Shown here piece by piece: positions 1 to 8,447 of a stretch of DNA of 35,157 nucleotides (positions within the stretch are counted from its first letter, which is position 1; each line of letters begins with the position of its first letter). The stretch comes from Bacteroidota bacterium (GTDB lineage Bacteria > Bacteroidota > Ignavibacteria > Kapaibacteriales > UBA961). The notes beneath the pieces were generated by a model. The model did no database searches. It saw only the letters and a list, made by a program, of their open reading frames with translations, and was not told the DNA's origin. Both the position numbers and the translations under genes were made by a program. The DNA lies in contig JAFDZU010000066.1 of the NCBI GenBank assembly GCA_018266765.1, positions 1 through 35,157 of the forward strand, given 5' to 3'.

Positions 1-167
1 TTTTGAAATGATTTGTGAAGCGGAGGCCCTATAAAATGCACCAAAGTTTCAGGATTTTCTTCAACTATTCCAAAAGATTGAAGCGCATACTGCACCGACT
101 TTGTAATTCCAATTTGAGAATTGATAATTGTTCCGTCTAAATCAAAAAGAGCAATTGGGTAATTCAT
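1..167 (-). CDS. HAD-superfamily hydrolase, phosphoglycolate-phosphatase-like (partial, N-terminus only)
   Basis: The minus strand from an ATG at 165-167 reads open to the window edge and gives about 55 residues. Residues 7-14 are FDLDGTII, the HAD motif I: the first Asp is the nucleophile that becomes phosphorylated and the second the general acid/base. A later IGPPLHKSF segment is typical of the cap region of the HAD_2 / phosphoglycolate-phosphatase group, which dephosphorylates small sugar phosphates or nucleotides in the cytoplasm. The exact substrate cannot be told from this fragment. The start lies 6 bp after the stop of the upstream exported-protein gene, so it is the last visible gene of a minus-strand operon beginning with the DUF421 gene. 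The C-terminal part lies outside the window. Confidence 0.85.
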   Translation of the reverse strand, partial: MNYPIALFDLDGTIINSQIGITKSVQYALQSFGIVEENPETLVHFIGPPLHKSFQ

Positions 168-173
168 AAAATA

Positions 174-764
174 TTAGAGGAAATAAAACATTCGTGCACC
201 AAAGTATGGAGTTTTATCCTTAACATATCCATTTGTAAAGGGAATACCAAGATTTGCTTCTAATCCTACGTTATCAATTCGTCCACGCAGTCCGAGAACA
301 CCTTCGCAGTATATGCGGGAGTCTTCATACAAAAAATAATAATCGGTTTTTAGACTGTAAATTATATCTAGTTTGTCTTTTATCAGAGCAGTTTTAATGG
401 TTGGGTTTGTGAGCATTTGTAATGTAAGCAAAGTTTTTAACACCGTTCCAATCGGATTCAAAAAAGTAGTTTTGGACGAATCTTTGAAGTTTGAACCTAA
501 ATAGATACCAAGTCCACCAGCCAATGATATAATACCATTAGAGGATATTTTAATTTTCGTTCCATCAGATTGAATTGCAACAGACACTGCATTAAAATCA
601 ATATAATCAATCTGTATATCTCCATTAATTCTTGCGCCTTGAAATGAATTACTTTCATTTAACCCGTTGTAACCAATAGATAATGCGAAATGTTCTAATT
701 CACTTGACAGTAGATTAGAGCTAATAGTTATCAGTAGTATTGCGATTAATAATGTTTGTTTCAT
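174..764 (-). CDS. Exported protein of unknown function
   Basis: A 196-residue protein I do not recognise. Residues 1-20 form a signal peptide (short basic start MKQ, hydrophobic ILLITISS core), so it should reach the periplasm or outer membrane. The remainder has alternating polar/hydrophobic stretches and Gly-rich turns (SIGYNG, GGLGIYLGSNF, GLRGRI), and ends in aromatic residues (MFYFL). A terminal Phe is common in outer-membrane beta-barrels, so a small barrel is possible but unproven. It lies 16 bp after the upstream membrane-protein gene and 6 bp before the HAD hydrolase, so it is probably co-transcribed with both. Confidence 0.7.
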   Translation of the reverse strand: MKQTLLIAILLITISSNLLSSELEHFALSIGYNGLNESNSFQGARINGDIQIDYIDFNAVSVAIQSDGTKIKISSNGIISLAGGLGIYLGSNFKDSSKTTFLNPIGTVLKTLLTLQMLTNPTIKTALIKDKLDIIYSLKTDYYFLYEDSRIYCEGVLGLRGRIDNVGLEANLGIPFTNGYVKDKTPYFGARMFYFL

Positions 765-780
765 CTATAATAATACCGGA

Positions 781-1338
781 TTATAATTCAATACTCACTT
801 CACACTCAGGATTTACCCTCGACATAACTTTTATATGATTCAAGAAAGTTTTCCTCAAATGGCATTCGGCAAGAATTATTCCACTGGTATTACTAAAAGT
901 TACGCGATACCAAAAGCCAAACTTTCGTGCTTCGATTTTTCTCAAATTTGCATAACCAATTCCAATTCCACCTTCTTTGAACAGATAGCGAATAACAACA
1001 CCACGACTTTTAATCATTACGCGCTGATGTTTTGCACGAATTAAAAATTGAATGATATTAATTGCGCAAGCAATTGGTAGGACATAAATAATTAACGCCG
1101 GTCTATCTCGCAGAAGAGCTACAAAGGTAAATATAAAGAATAGAATTGCAAAAGCAGATATTCCTAAAAGTGCAAGTGGATTATATGCTGAATAGATTTC
1201 CTCTCCCATATTAAGTTTACGAACTTCCAAGTCATCAGCAATTTTACGATAAAACGTTGCTCCGAATGCAAGACAACTATACACCATTCCAACATAAATT
1301 GCATGAAGAAATAATCTTCCGTCAAAATAAAGTGTCAT
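781..1338 (-). CDS. Small integral membrane protein, unknown function
   Basis: A 185-residue protein with about three hydrophobic segments, around residues 8-26, 55-75 and 80-98. A soluble C-terminal part of about 85 residues follows (from RAKHQRVMIKSRGVVIRYLF onward), rich in beta-type alternation and reminiscent of PH-like domains at the ends of small bacterial membrane proteins. That similarity is a structural guess only. It lies between the DUF421 gene (26 bp upstream) and an exported-protein gene (16 bp downstream) on the same strand, in a tightly packed operon. No catalytic motif is visible. Confidence 0.7.
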   Translation of the reverse strand: MTLYFDGRLFLHAIYVGMVYSCLAFGATFYRKIADDLEVRKLNMGEEIYSAYNPLALLGISAFAILFFIFTFVALLRDRPALIIYVLPIACAINIIQFLIRAKHQRVMIKSRGVVIRYLFKEGGIGIGYANLRKIEARKFGFWYRVTFSNTSGIILAECHLRKTFLNHIKVMSRVNPECEVSIEL

Positions 1339-1364
1339 AAGATTTATTGATACTGATTTACTTT

Positions 1365-1928
1365 TTACTTATTATCATTTTTTTTGAAAATTTTAGATTC
1401 ATTTATAATCGGTTTTCTATGTTTTACTTTTCGTTGATGTTGAGTACGGCTATGAAAATTACTCGATAAAATACTTATATTTCCATCAGTTTCCAAAATT
1501 GCCAAATTTACTTGTTCAACCTCCTCAACTCCATGTTCGCGACATGCTGCCTCTAATTCTCCTTGTGGTAAGCGAGCCGATCTAAGATTTTTTTCATTAA
1601 CAACTCCATTATAAATAAGTAAGAGTGGTTCACCCTGTACTAAACTGCGGAATGATTTGGAATAATAAAGACTTATTTTAAAAAATCCGTGTAAAATAAA
1701 GAGAGCGCCAGCGGCTATTAGTCCACCTAAAAGAGTAATGTTATCGCCAACCATTGCATTCTGCACTGAATTACTAATCAATAAAATGAGTACAAAATCA
1801 ATAACTGAAAGTTGAGCCAACTCAGTTTTTCCTGTTATCCGCATTGCAATTATCATAAAAATATAAACGGCAAAGCATCTGAAGATGATATCAAGATAAG
1901 GATTCATATATTTGTATAAGTAATTCAA
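1365..1928 (-). CDS. DUF421 / YetF-YcaP-type membrane protein
   Basis: A 187-residue protein with the DUF421 layout: two or three N-terminal transmembrane helices (about residues 14-30, 40-58 and 65-83), then a soluble alpha/beta domain. Characteristic family segments are RITGKTELAQLS after helix 1, DFVLILLISNSVQNAMVGDN in the second membrane region, LVQGEPLLLIYNGVV at the start of the soluble domain, and the late LPQGELEAACREHGV. YetF-like proteins sit in the cytoplasmic membrane; the B. subtilis relatives are linked to spore germination and stress, and the role outside Firmicutes is unknown. The basic C-terminal tail from about residue 158 (HSRTQHQRKVKHRK) is an extension of low complexity. 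It is the first gene of the minus-strand operon, diverging from the GH2-like gene. Confidence 0.88.
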   Translation of the reverse strand: MNYLYKYMNPYLDIIFRCFAVYIFMIIAMRITGKTELAQLSVIDFVLILLISNSVQNAMVGDNITLLGGLIAAGALFILHGFFKISLYYSKSFRSLVQGEPLLLIYNGVVNEKNLRSARLPQGELEAACREHGVEEVEQVNLAILETDGNISILSSNFHSRTQHQRKVKHRKPIINESKIFKKNDNK

Positions 1929-1974
1929 ATCATTACTTTAAATTTTGCTTGTAAAATTACTATAATTTTAGTCA

Positions 1975-2166
1975 TTACTCTATTCAATTTATGAATAAGA
2001 GTAACTAAAAAACTTGGCAAGATGTTTGTAGCAGACAAACAACATACAAGAATGTTTGCTCATGCAACGAAGAACATCTAATTTTGCTAAAGAAATTAGC
2101 AGATGACTTCACTTTTTCGCAAATTTGCAAAAAGAAATAATATACGAAGTCATCTTTTTTATTTTT
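1975..2166 (+). promoter_or_regulatory. Structured leader: candidate transcription attenuator / riboswitch-like element
   Basis: Several pairings can be read directly. A hairpin forms at 1975-2004 (TTACTCTATTCA with its complement, one bulged A). Helix P1 pairs AGATGTT 2020-2026 with AACATCT 2073-2079 and encloses small hairpins at 2024-2040, 2041-2056 and 2056-2067. A stem pairs GCTAA 2086-2090 with TTAGC 2096-2100. A terminator stem pairs 2101-2110 with 2146-2155 and is followed by a T tract. The terminator's 5' arm (AGATGACTTC) can instead pair with GAAG 2069-2072 plus CATCT 2075-2079, and the CATCT block is also the 3' arm of P1. This is the switching arrangement of terminator/antiterminator leaders. 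I match it to no known riboswitch. The ATG of the next gene is 21 bases beyond the T tract. Transcription of this region is inferred. Confidence 0.5.
2101..2166 (+). terminator. Rho-independent terminator in the leader of the GH2-like gene
   Basis: A perfect 10-bp stem (2101-2110 with 2146-2155) encloses a second hairpin (CTTTTT 2112-2117 with AAAAAG 2129-2134, plus GCAA/TTGC). It runs directly into a T-rich tract at 2155-2166. It stands upstream of a plus-strand gene and not behind one, so it is better read as an attenuator. Confidence 0.65.
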
Positions 2167-2186
2167 GAATAACGAATAGAACAACA

Positions 2187-4805
2187 ATGATATTTACACA
2201 GAATTCACGCTATTTTTCCTCTCAGTTTTTTCTTCAATTACTATTTGTTTTTGCTGGGATCATTAACGCACCGAACATCTCTTATTCTCAACAGCAAAGT
2301 TACAAACCGTTTACTAAAGAACAAATTCACGCATTGGTTCCATCAAGTTCTCGTTTTGTAAGTAGTTTGCAAGGGAAATGGGAACGTAGTCCTGACAATG
2401 GTAATTCGTGGGACGTAGTTGAATTGCCTTTTTCAGAATTGGAAGCAAAAAGAGTAACCTATCGCCGAGCTCTTCGAATTGAAAAAGATATGTTGCAAAA
2501 ATACAGTTGGCAACTCTATTGCACCGGCGTTAGCGATGAAGTTGAGGTGTATATTAATAAGCAGTACGTAGGTCGGTATTTCGGAGGAATGACACCATTT
2601 TACATAAAACTTCCGGATAGAATGATTGCCGCCGGTACAAATACACTTGAACTTGTTGTATCGCCAATGCCTCCTTTCACTCAGCGACATATCTTTTCAC
2701 AGAAGAGTTATACAGGTGTTATACGCGAGTTGTTACTTGTGGGAATGCCACAAATTTGGGTGAATGATGTTCGTATTAAATCTACATTTTCGGGTTCTAC
2801 TTGCGATTTAAAAACTTCGCTTACATTATCATCCGGAGCAATCGAGAAAATACCATTACCATCTCCTGACAGCGGCAAAACTCTCTCTCTAAAAAAATTC
2901 CCAGTTAATATCGAAGCAACTCTTCACAGAATGGGTAAATCTGAAACTATTTCGCAATCTGAGATACGAACTATCGAAATAGAACGTGATAGAACAATTC
3001 CGATAGACTTAGGATTGAGAATTACTTCTCCTGAATTATGGTCACCATCCGAACCAAATCTCTATGAAATGACCATAAAAATTACTAAAAATTCAATTAT
3101 TTTAGATGAATATGTAATTCCTGTCGGTTTGCACGACATTCGCATAACTAATGACGGTGAAAAATATGCAGTCATGCTCAATGGCTCACCATTTACCATT
3201 AAAGGTGTGGAGTACTCCGAAACTTTTGGAGGAGTCGGCCAAACTGTTTCCAATGAACAATTAGAAAAAGATGTGCTGTTACTTAAAACACTTGGTGTAA
3301 ATGTAGTCCGATTACGATTCGCACCGCCACATCCATTTTTAGCTGAATTATGTAATAAAAACGGCTTATTATTACTCGTTGATTTCCCTGCGTATGATAT
3401 TCCGGCTTCTGTTGCCGGTTCGGATGAGTTTTTAGTTCGAATGAATAATATTGCTGAACGCTCTATCAGTTATTTCGACCGTCAGCCATGTTTACTCGGT
3501 TGGGGCATTGGAGATGGATTCCCAGAATCTTCGTCGGAAGTTAAAAAATATCAAGAAAATATAACTTCAACTATTCATCAACTTTCTTCAAAGATTCTCT
3601 ATAAAACAGTTCGTTTCGGAGCTAAAAATATTATTACTGACGGGATAGATTTGATTTGTTTTCGAGCAGATAAATCTTGGCAACCAGGAGATGATTTCCG
3701 AGATGAAATTGAAAGAATGCGACAGCTAGCCACGCAAAAAGCTGTAATGGTATGCTATGGCAAATTAGTACAACCCAATAATCTAAACGGTTATGCCGAT
3801 CCACTTTCAGTCGAATCACAAGCTCAGTATATTCGAGATTGTTACCGAACAGTTCAGCAAACAAAAGCAATAGGAAGCATTGTTTGGACATTCAATGACT
3901 ACTCAACTACAAGGCAAATTCTCTCGACAAATTCAAGCGACCAATTTGTGTGTACATCCGGACTTATGGACGAATACAGACAGCCCCGTCTTTCATATTT
4001 CATGTACAAAGCATTGCTCAATGATGAAAAAGAACCGTTGCTTCGAGCAGGTAATTTTAAAGAAGATACTCCTGTTATTTATATTGGCGTTGGGTTGTTA
4101 TTTGGAATTTTAATTTTCCTTTTGATGAGTAGATTTCGTCGTTTCAGAGAATATATCGGAAGAGCAATTTTTCGACCTTATAATTTTTATTCCGATATTC
4201 GAGACCAACGTATTCTCTCTACATTCCAAACATTAGCATTGGGAGTAGCAATTGCCGGAACAGGAGCAATTATCCTTTCTTCTGTGTTTTATTTCTACCG
4301 AGCGAGTGCAGGAACCGAGTTTCTGTTTATGATGTTAGTTCCCAATATATTTCGTGCAGTTTTAGATACTGCTTTGTGGAATCCTGCCTATTCCCTTCTA
4401 CTTTTTACACTTCTCATATTACTTAAATTATTGGGGATTGCATTAATTATTCGGATGGCGGCTTTTTTTGTTCGGAGTAGAATTTTCTATACTGATGCTT
4501 TGACGATTTCGATTTGGTCGGTTCTTCCTCTGCTGATTCTTCTGCCGATAGCAATGGGCTTATTCAAAATTCTTACAATTACCTCATCTCATTGGCTTCT
4601 ATTATCAATCATGGGAATTGTAATAATTTGGTGTACTACTCGTACATTAGAAGCAACTGCTGTTGTATTTGATTTGCCCAAGCCTAGAGTATATCTATTT
4701 GGGATTATTATTATCATAATCATACTTGGCAGTTTTCTCCTTTTTATGAATTATCGTTCGGGATTGTTCAATTACTTGCAATATTATTTTGCCGTTATGC
4801 GGTAA
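2187..4805 (+). CDS. GH2-like exported domain (catalytically degenerate) fused to a polytopic membrane domain
   Basis: An 872-residue protein. Residues 1-35 are a signal sequence. Residues ~50-170 resemble the GH2 sugar-binding jelly roll (YRRALRIEK, EVEVYINKQYVGR, NTLELVV). Residues ~190-335 resemble the GH2 immunoglobulin-like domain (ELWSPSEPNLYEM), and ~340-600 the TIM barrel (FTIKGVEYSE, LGVNVVRLRFAPPHP, FDRQPCLLGWGIGDG). In active GH2 enzymes the acid/base Glu sits in an N-E pair near GIGD (residues 441-443), and the nucleophile Glu is expected near VCYGK (522-526); neither Glu is present. From about residue 628 to 870 there are roughly six hydrophobic segments, resembling a Yip1-type membrane domain. 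The gene starts 14 bp before the next one's run (stop 4805, next start 4820) and lies behind a terminator-like leader. A sugar-sensing or binding role is only inferred; no glycosidase activity should be assumed. Confidence 0.8.
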   Translation: MIFTQNSRYFSSQFFLQLLFVFAGIINAPNISYSQQQSYKPFTKEQIHALVPSSSRFVSSLQGKWERSPDNGNSWDVVELPFSELEAKRVTYRRALRIEKDMLQKYSWQLYCTGVSDEVEVYINKQYVGRYFGGMTPFYIKLPDRMIAAGTNTLELVVSPMPPFTQRHIFSQKSYTGVIRELLLVGMPQIWVNDVRIKSTFSGSTCDLKTSLTLSSGAIEKIPLPSPDSGKTLSLKKFPVNIEATLHRMGKSETISQSEIRTIEIERDRTIPIDLGLRITSPELWSPSEPNLYEMTIKITKNSIILDEYVIPVGLHDIRITNDGEKYAVMLNGSPFTIKGVEYSETFGGVGQTVSNEQLEKDVLLLKTLGVNVVRLRFAPPHPFLAELCNKNGLLLLVDFPAYDIPASVAGSDEFLVRMNNIAERSISYFDRQPCLLGWGIGDGFPESSSEVKKYQENITSTIHQLSSKILYKTVRFGAKNIITDGIDLICFRADKSWQPGDDFRDEIERMRQLATQKAVMVCYGKLVQPNNLNGYADPLSVESQAQYIRDCYRTVQQTKAIGSIVWTFNDYSTTRQILSTNSSDQFVCTSGLMDEYRQPRLSYFMYKALLNDEKEPLLRAGNFKEDTPVIYIGVGLLFGILIFLLMSRFRRFREYIGRAIFRPYNFYSDIRDQRILSTFQTLALGVAIAGTGAIILSSVFYFYRASAGTEFLFMMLVPNIFRAVLDTALWNPAYSLLLFTLLILLKLLGIALIIRMAAFFVRSRIFYTDALTISIWSVLPLLILLPIAMGLFKILTITSSHWLLLSIMGIVIIWCTTRTLEATAVVFDLPKPRVYLFGIIIIIIILGSFLLFMNYRSGLFNYLQYYFAVMR

Positions 4806-4819
4806 GTTCTTTTTCGCTT

Positions 4820-7162
4820 ATGAAGAATTTTCTCTCTTGTTTTCATCTACGTTTTGGTTTTATTGCTTCTTTGTGTGCAATAATATTCTTGCAACTGACT
4901 ATTGTTTTCTCACAAGAAAAAGAATCTCAATCTAAATCTTTGGATAATTCAGCAATGCTTTCACCACAATTTTTGGTGAATAGCGATGAACCTGATATTG
5001 ATTCTCTCGTTCTTATAGCTACAAACGTTCAAGCTAATATTGCAGGTATCGTTGCCGATGTTCATGTAATCCAACGGTATTCGTACAATGGAATCAAACC
5101 ACTCGAAGCCGCTTATGCCGTTCCGCTTTCTACTCAAGCAGTAATGCACGGTATTACTATTAAAGCCGCAGGACAAACAATTGCTACTTCCATTCAAGAC
5201 CGTGAAATTGCCGGTGAGAATTATGATAAAATTAAAAAGAAAATAGATCCTTTCTTCGTTGAATGGCAACGTGAGAACATTTTTCAAGTGCATGTATCGA
5301 ATGTTCCTTCCGAAACAATTATCGAAGTGGATATTCATTACTCGGAATTACTATCCCCCTCAAGCGGAAGTTATCGTTTCGCCTATCCCAAGACGGTAAA
5401 ACCACGGTATATGAAAATATTAAACATGGTTCCGTTGTTTCGAGATTCGTGGGCAGATTCGAGTTTTGAAGAACCACCAGATTATCCTTCGGGTTTATTT
5501 TCGACATCAATTTCACTTTCGGCTGGAGTAAATGTAGATGAATTACATTGCGCTTCGCCCTCGCATACCATTTCGACCGAAGAAACTTCAAAGAACATAC
5601 TGACGGTAACTCTTCCGGCGAAAGAACCGCTTACAAAAGATTTTGAACTGACATATCAGCTTGCCGGTGCGAAACCTCAGACAAATCTCATGTTGTATCA
5701 GGGTGAAAAAGAAAATTATTTCTTATTGACACTTCACCCGCCACTTGAAACTGTTGCCCGTGAGCTTCCGGCTCATGAATATATTATTCTGGCAGACTCA
5801 ACAGTTTCAACCGGTGAATCTGCTGAAATTATGAAAACTGTTTTTGAGAATTTTGCTAAAACGCTTCGCCCGAAAGATAAAATTAATGTTGTTACTTTCG
5901 GGAGCAGTTCGGAGATTCTCAGCCCGAAATCCTTGGCGGCAAATCCTGATAATATTAAACAAGCCACTGCTTTCCTTTTGAAACATCAGTCTGCTAATTC
6001 TGACAACAGCAAACTTCTCTCGGCTCTGCAACGGTGTATTGATTTACCCACAACCAACGGCTATTCTCGCTCAATTATTATTGCTACCAACGGTTATGTC
6101 TCCGTTAATCAAGAAACATTCGATTTTATTTCGGGGAAACTTAATCTTGCGAATATTTTTAGCGTGGGAATTGGCGAAAATACTAATCCGATATTCTTTA
6201 ATATTATCGGGCGACTCACTATGAGCGAACCCACTATTATTTCCACACCTGACCAAGCAAAAGCAAAGTCAACTGACCTAAGCGGTTATATTCAATCATC
6301 GGTGCTGACAAAAGTAAAAGTAGATTTCAAAGGTTTGGAAACATACGACATCGAGCCGGCAAGCTATCCTGATGTATTTGCTAATCGTCCTGTGTTTATT
6401 TTTGGTAAATGGCGTGGCAAATTACAAGGTAAAGTTGTAGTGAAGGGAAATGCAGTTGGTGCCCCGTTCGTTTCGACTATAAACCTTGCCAACTCAACGC
6501 CGAGTGACGTTAATAAAGGGCTTCAGTATCTTTGGGCGCGGTATCGCTCTACTCGACTTGCAGATTACAACGTCTATAGTCGCGATTCAAAGCGCGTAGA
6601 AGAGATTTCGATGCTGGGCACTGCTTTTTCAATTCAAACTGTCTATACGGCGTTTACATTCGTAGGAATGGATACCTCCACAACTTCAAATAAAATTTAT
6701 GCTGTCGTCCAACAACCGCTAAATCTTAATCAAAATTCTTCAAGTACGAGCAGTTCACCCGGACTTGCAAGTACCACCGTAATCGAAGTAGCCGTTGCCG
6801 CTTGTTCGATTGCTGATGCTGATTTTGCGGATGAAGAAGGATTTATTTCGGTGGGTGATATCGTGGCCGAGAAGGGATTAACTCCCGATGCGGCTAAAGC
6901 GCAAATTGACCAGCAACTCTACGACTTACAGCTTTGTTATGCTACGGCGTTGCATCATTTTCGTCATTTGCAGGGCAAGACGAGATTTAGAGTGGTCATT
7001 GATGCCGCTGGAACCGTTGAAGAGATTGCTCTTTTGGATTCGGAACTCAATATAGATGAAGTGAATCAATGTATTCTTGATGCCGTTCGTAAGTTCAAAT
7101 TTACTGCCCCACCCAATACAACTCCTGCTGTTACTTTCCTTCTTATCTTTGAAGTTATCTAA
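4820..7162 (+). CDS. VIT/VWA-domain exported protein with AgmX/PglI (TonB-like) C-terminal domain
   Basis: A 780-residue protein with an N-terminal signal sequence (to about residue 32). A VIT domain spans ~55-180 (NVQANIAGIVADVHVIQRYS, YAVPLSTQAVMHGITI, REIAGENYDK, NVPSETIIEVDIHY). A VWA domain spans ~320-490, with MIDAS-like D326-x-T328-x-S330, but ATNGY (N424) stands where TDG is usual. The last ~95 residues (LCYATALHHF, GKTRFRVVIDAAGTVEEI, AVRKFKFTAPP) match the AgmX/PglI C-terminal family, a TonB-like periplasmic domain first described in myxobacterial gliding proteins. A Ser/Thr-rich linker near 635-650 separates the parts. It follows the GH2-like membrane gene by 14 bp, so the two are probably translated from one message and may work together at the envelope. 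Its 3' end overlaps the convergent T9SS-cargo gene by 8 bp. Confidence 0.85.
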   Translation: MKNFLSCFHLRFGFIASLCAIIFLQLTIVFSQEKESQSKSLDNSAMLSPQFLVNSDEPDIDSLVLIATNVQANIAGIVADVHVIQRYSYNGIKPLEAAYAVPLSTQAVMHGITIKAAGQTIATSIQDREIAGENYDKIKKKIDPFFVEWQRENIFQVHVSNVPSETIIEVDIHYSELLSPSSGSYRFAYPKTVKPRYMKILNMVPLFRDSWADSSFEEPPDYPSGLFSTSISLSAGVNVDELHCASPSHTISTEETSKNILTVTLPAKEPLTKDFELTYQLAGAKPQTNLMLYQGEKENYFLLTLHPPLETVARELPAHEYIILADSTVSTGESAEIMKTVFENFAKTLRPKDKINVVTFGSSSEILSPKSLAANPDNIKQATAFLLKHQSANSDNSKLLSALQRCIDLPTTNGYSRSIIIATNGYVSVNQETFDFISGKLNLANIFSVGIGENTNPIFFNIIGRLTMSEPTIISTPDQAKAKSTDLSGYIQSSVLTKVKVDFKGLETYDIEPASYPDVFANRPVFIFGKWRGKLQGKVVVKGNAVGAPFVSTINLANSTPSDVNKGLQYLWARYRSTRLADYNVYSRDSKRVEEISMLGTAFSIQTVYTAFTFVGMDTSTTSNKIYAVVQQPLNLNQNSSSTSSSPGLASTTVIEVAVAACSIADADFADEEGFISVGDIVAEKGLTPDAAKAQIDQQLYDLQLCYATALHHFRHLQGKTRFRVVIDAAGTVEEIALLDSELNIDEVNQCILDAVRKFKFTAPPNTTPAVTFLLIFEVI

Positions 7163-8258
7163 TAAATGTATGTTGATTTACAACCGCTATAATTGTTCGA
7201 CTTATTGGTTTATTACTACCCGAAAGCATCGAAAGTAAATATACACCGGATGACACATTATTATATGATGTTGTAAACGTATGATTTCCTTTGGCATACT
7301 TCATATGTTTTGCCAATTTCCACACAAATTTTCCTTCCATATCATACAAAGAAAATGAACACGTTTGGTTTTCCTTCAACTCAATTTGTATTTCAGTAGT
7401 TTTCTTTTTATAATTTACTGTTCCTACTGTTTTAGTAATTGCAAGTGATTGAAATACTTGCTTATTTATATCACCACGGTCGTCCGTGAGTGCGTTTTGA
7501 GTCAAATACTTGATAAGTGCAGGCGTTTTTTCATACCATGCGAGAACCGAATAATTCGGACATTCTGACTCTATTCTAATAGGAATAAGATTCGCAATTT
7601 GTTGCAACTGTTGATAAAGTGAATCATTGATTTCTTTCGTTTCTCTTTTTTCTTGTTCTACTTCTTCGGCTGTGAATCTGTAGAATACTGTATTATACTT
7701 TGAAGTATCTTCTTTCCGCAATTGTAATTCTTCATTTGTAAGACTTGAATCGAAGGGATATAAATATTTTATGATGGTTAATTTATTTTCTACCTTGTTA
7801 TTTTCAAAAAGTTTACTTTCTGAGTGGTTGGTTCGCTTTGATGGTAGTTCAAACCCAATACCTGATGAAAGTATACTACCATTAAACGAGGTTATCAGTA
7901 ACGGGAATTTGGATGTGTTTTCTTGTGTATGTCCAAAATTTTGATTGTCGGGATAATATGTATCATCGTCTTTATCATATAGACGACTTCTTAAATTTAC
8001 CTCTACGCAATAACATTTTGAATTAGGACATTTACGTAAAACAGCAGACGAACCCCCACTTTTTATATGGATTCCACAGTTTTTGACCATTTTAACCTGC
8101 AAAAAATCAAGGAGTGCTTTTGAGGTTTTGATAGTAGCAATTGGATTGATAGAACTTGGAGCATTGGGTTGTTTTGCTTGTAAAGTTAATTTTCCTACGG
8201 GTTCTAAAATCAGTAAATATCCAAGAACAATGCTAACTATGAGTTTTGAGGTTTTCAT
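7155..8258 (-). CDS. Exported protein with T9SS type A C-terminal sorting domain
   Basis: A 367-residue protein with an N-terminal signal peptide (MKTSKLIVSIVLGYLLILEP). The last ~80 residues form a T9SS sorting domain: a short beta-sandwich with SFSLYDMEGKFVWKLAK, the SSGVYLLSMLSG core and a final beta strand (ISRTIIAVVNQ). Such domains direct export across the outer membrane by the type IX machinery and are usually removed on the surface. The central part is unfamiliar; a Cys-containing stretch near residues 61-81 (CGIHIKSG, CPNSKCYCVEV) may form disulfides or bind a metal. Its start is 34 bp after the stop of a short, apparently truncated ORF. The surface role is unknown. Confidence 0.8.
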   Translation of the reverse strand: MKTSKLIVSIVLGYLLILEPVGKLTLQAKQPNAPSSINPIATIKTSKALLDFLQVKMVKNCGIHIKSGGSSAVLRKCPNSKCYCVEVNLRSRLYDKDDDTYYPDNQNFGHTQENTSKFPLLITSFNGSILSSGIGFELPSKRTNHSESKLFENNKVENKLTIIKYLYPFDSSLTNEELQLRKEDTSKYNTVFYRFTAEEVEQEKRETKEINDSLYQQLQQIANLIPIRIESECPNYSVLAWYEKTPALIKYLTQNALTDDRGDINKQVFQSLAITKTVGTVNYKKKTTEIQIELKENQTCSFSLYDMEGKFVWKLAKHMKYAKGNHTFTTSYNNVSSGVYLLSMLSGSNKPISRTIIAVVNQHTFIR

Positions 8259-8292
8259 CGAATGCCTTTGAAGTATGTTTCTATAATGAATG

Positions 8293-8446
8293 TTACAAAC
8301 TTACTTTAATATAAATAAACAATACTAATAAATTTCCCGTCAAGCTGATAAGTGTAAAAGGCCCATTCATAGAGTATGGACTTGGCTCATTCTTGTTGTC
8401 CTTTTCAGAGATTATCCGTAGTTTCGCTGAAAGAATAACAAACAAC
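8293..8446 (-). pseudogene. Possible 3' remnant of a membrane-protein gene, truncated at the island edge
   Basis: The minus strand is open for 51 codons before a TAA at 8293-8295 and reads like a real protein tail: KLRIISEKDNKNEPSPYSMN, then a hydrophobic segment LTGNLLVLFIYIKVSL. The frame is closed on its 5' side by a TAA lying within the GTTAGTA at the start of the left direct repeat (8448). That placement suggests the upstream part was lost when the island arrived. The family is not recognised, and a chance open frame cannot be excluded. Confidence 0.3.
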
Positions 8447-8447
8447 A

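Noticed and set aside
2005-2187. 60-codon open frame on the minus strand over the leader region
   Set aside because: It is the mirror of the hairpin-rich leader and terminator. Its composition is Cys/Phe-rich and not protein-like, and the RNA structure explains the sequence better.
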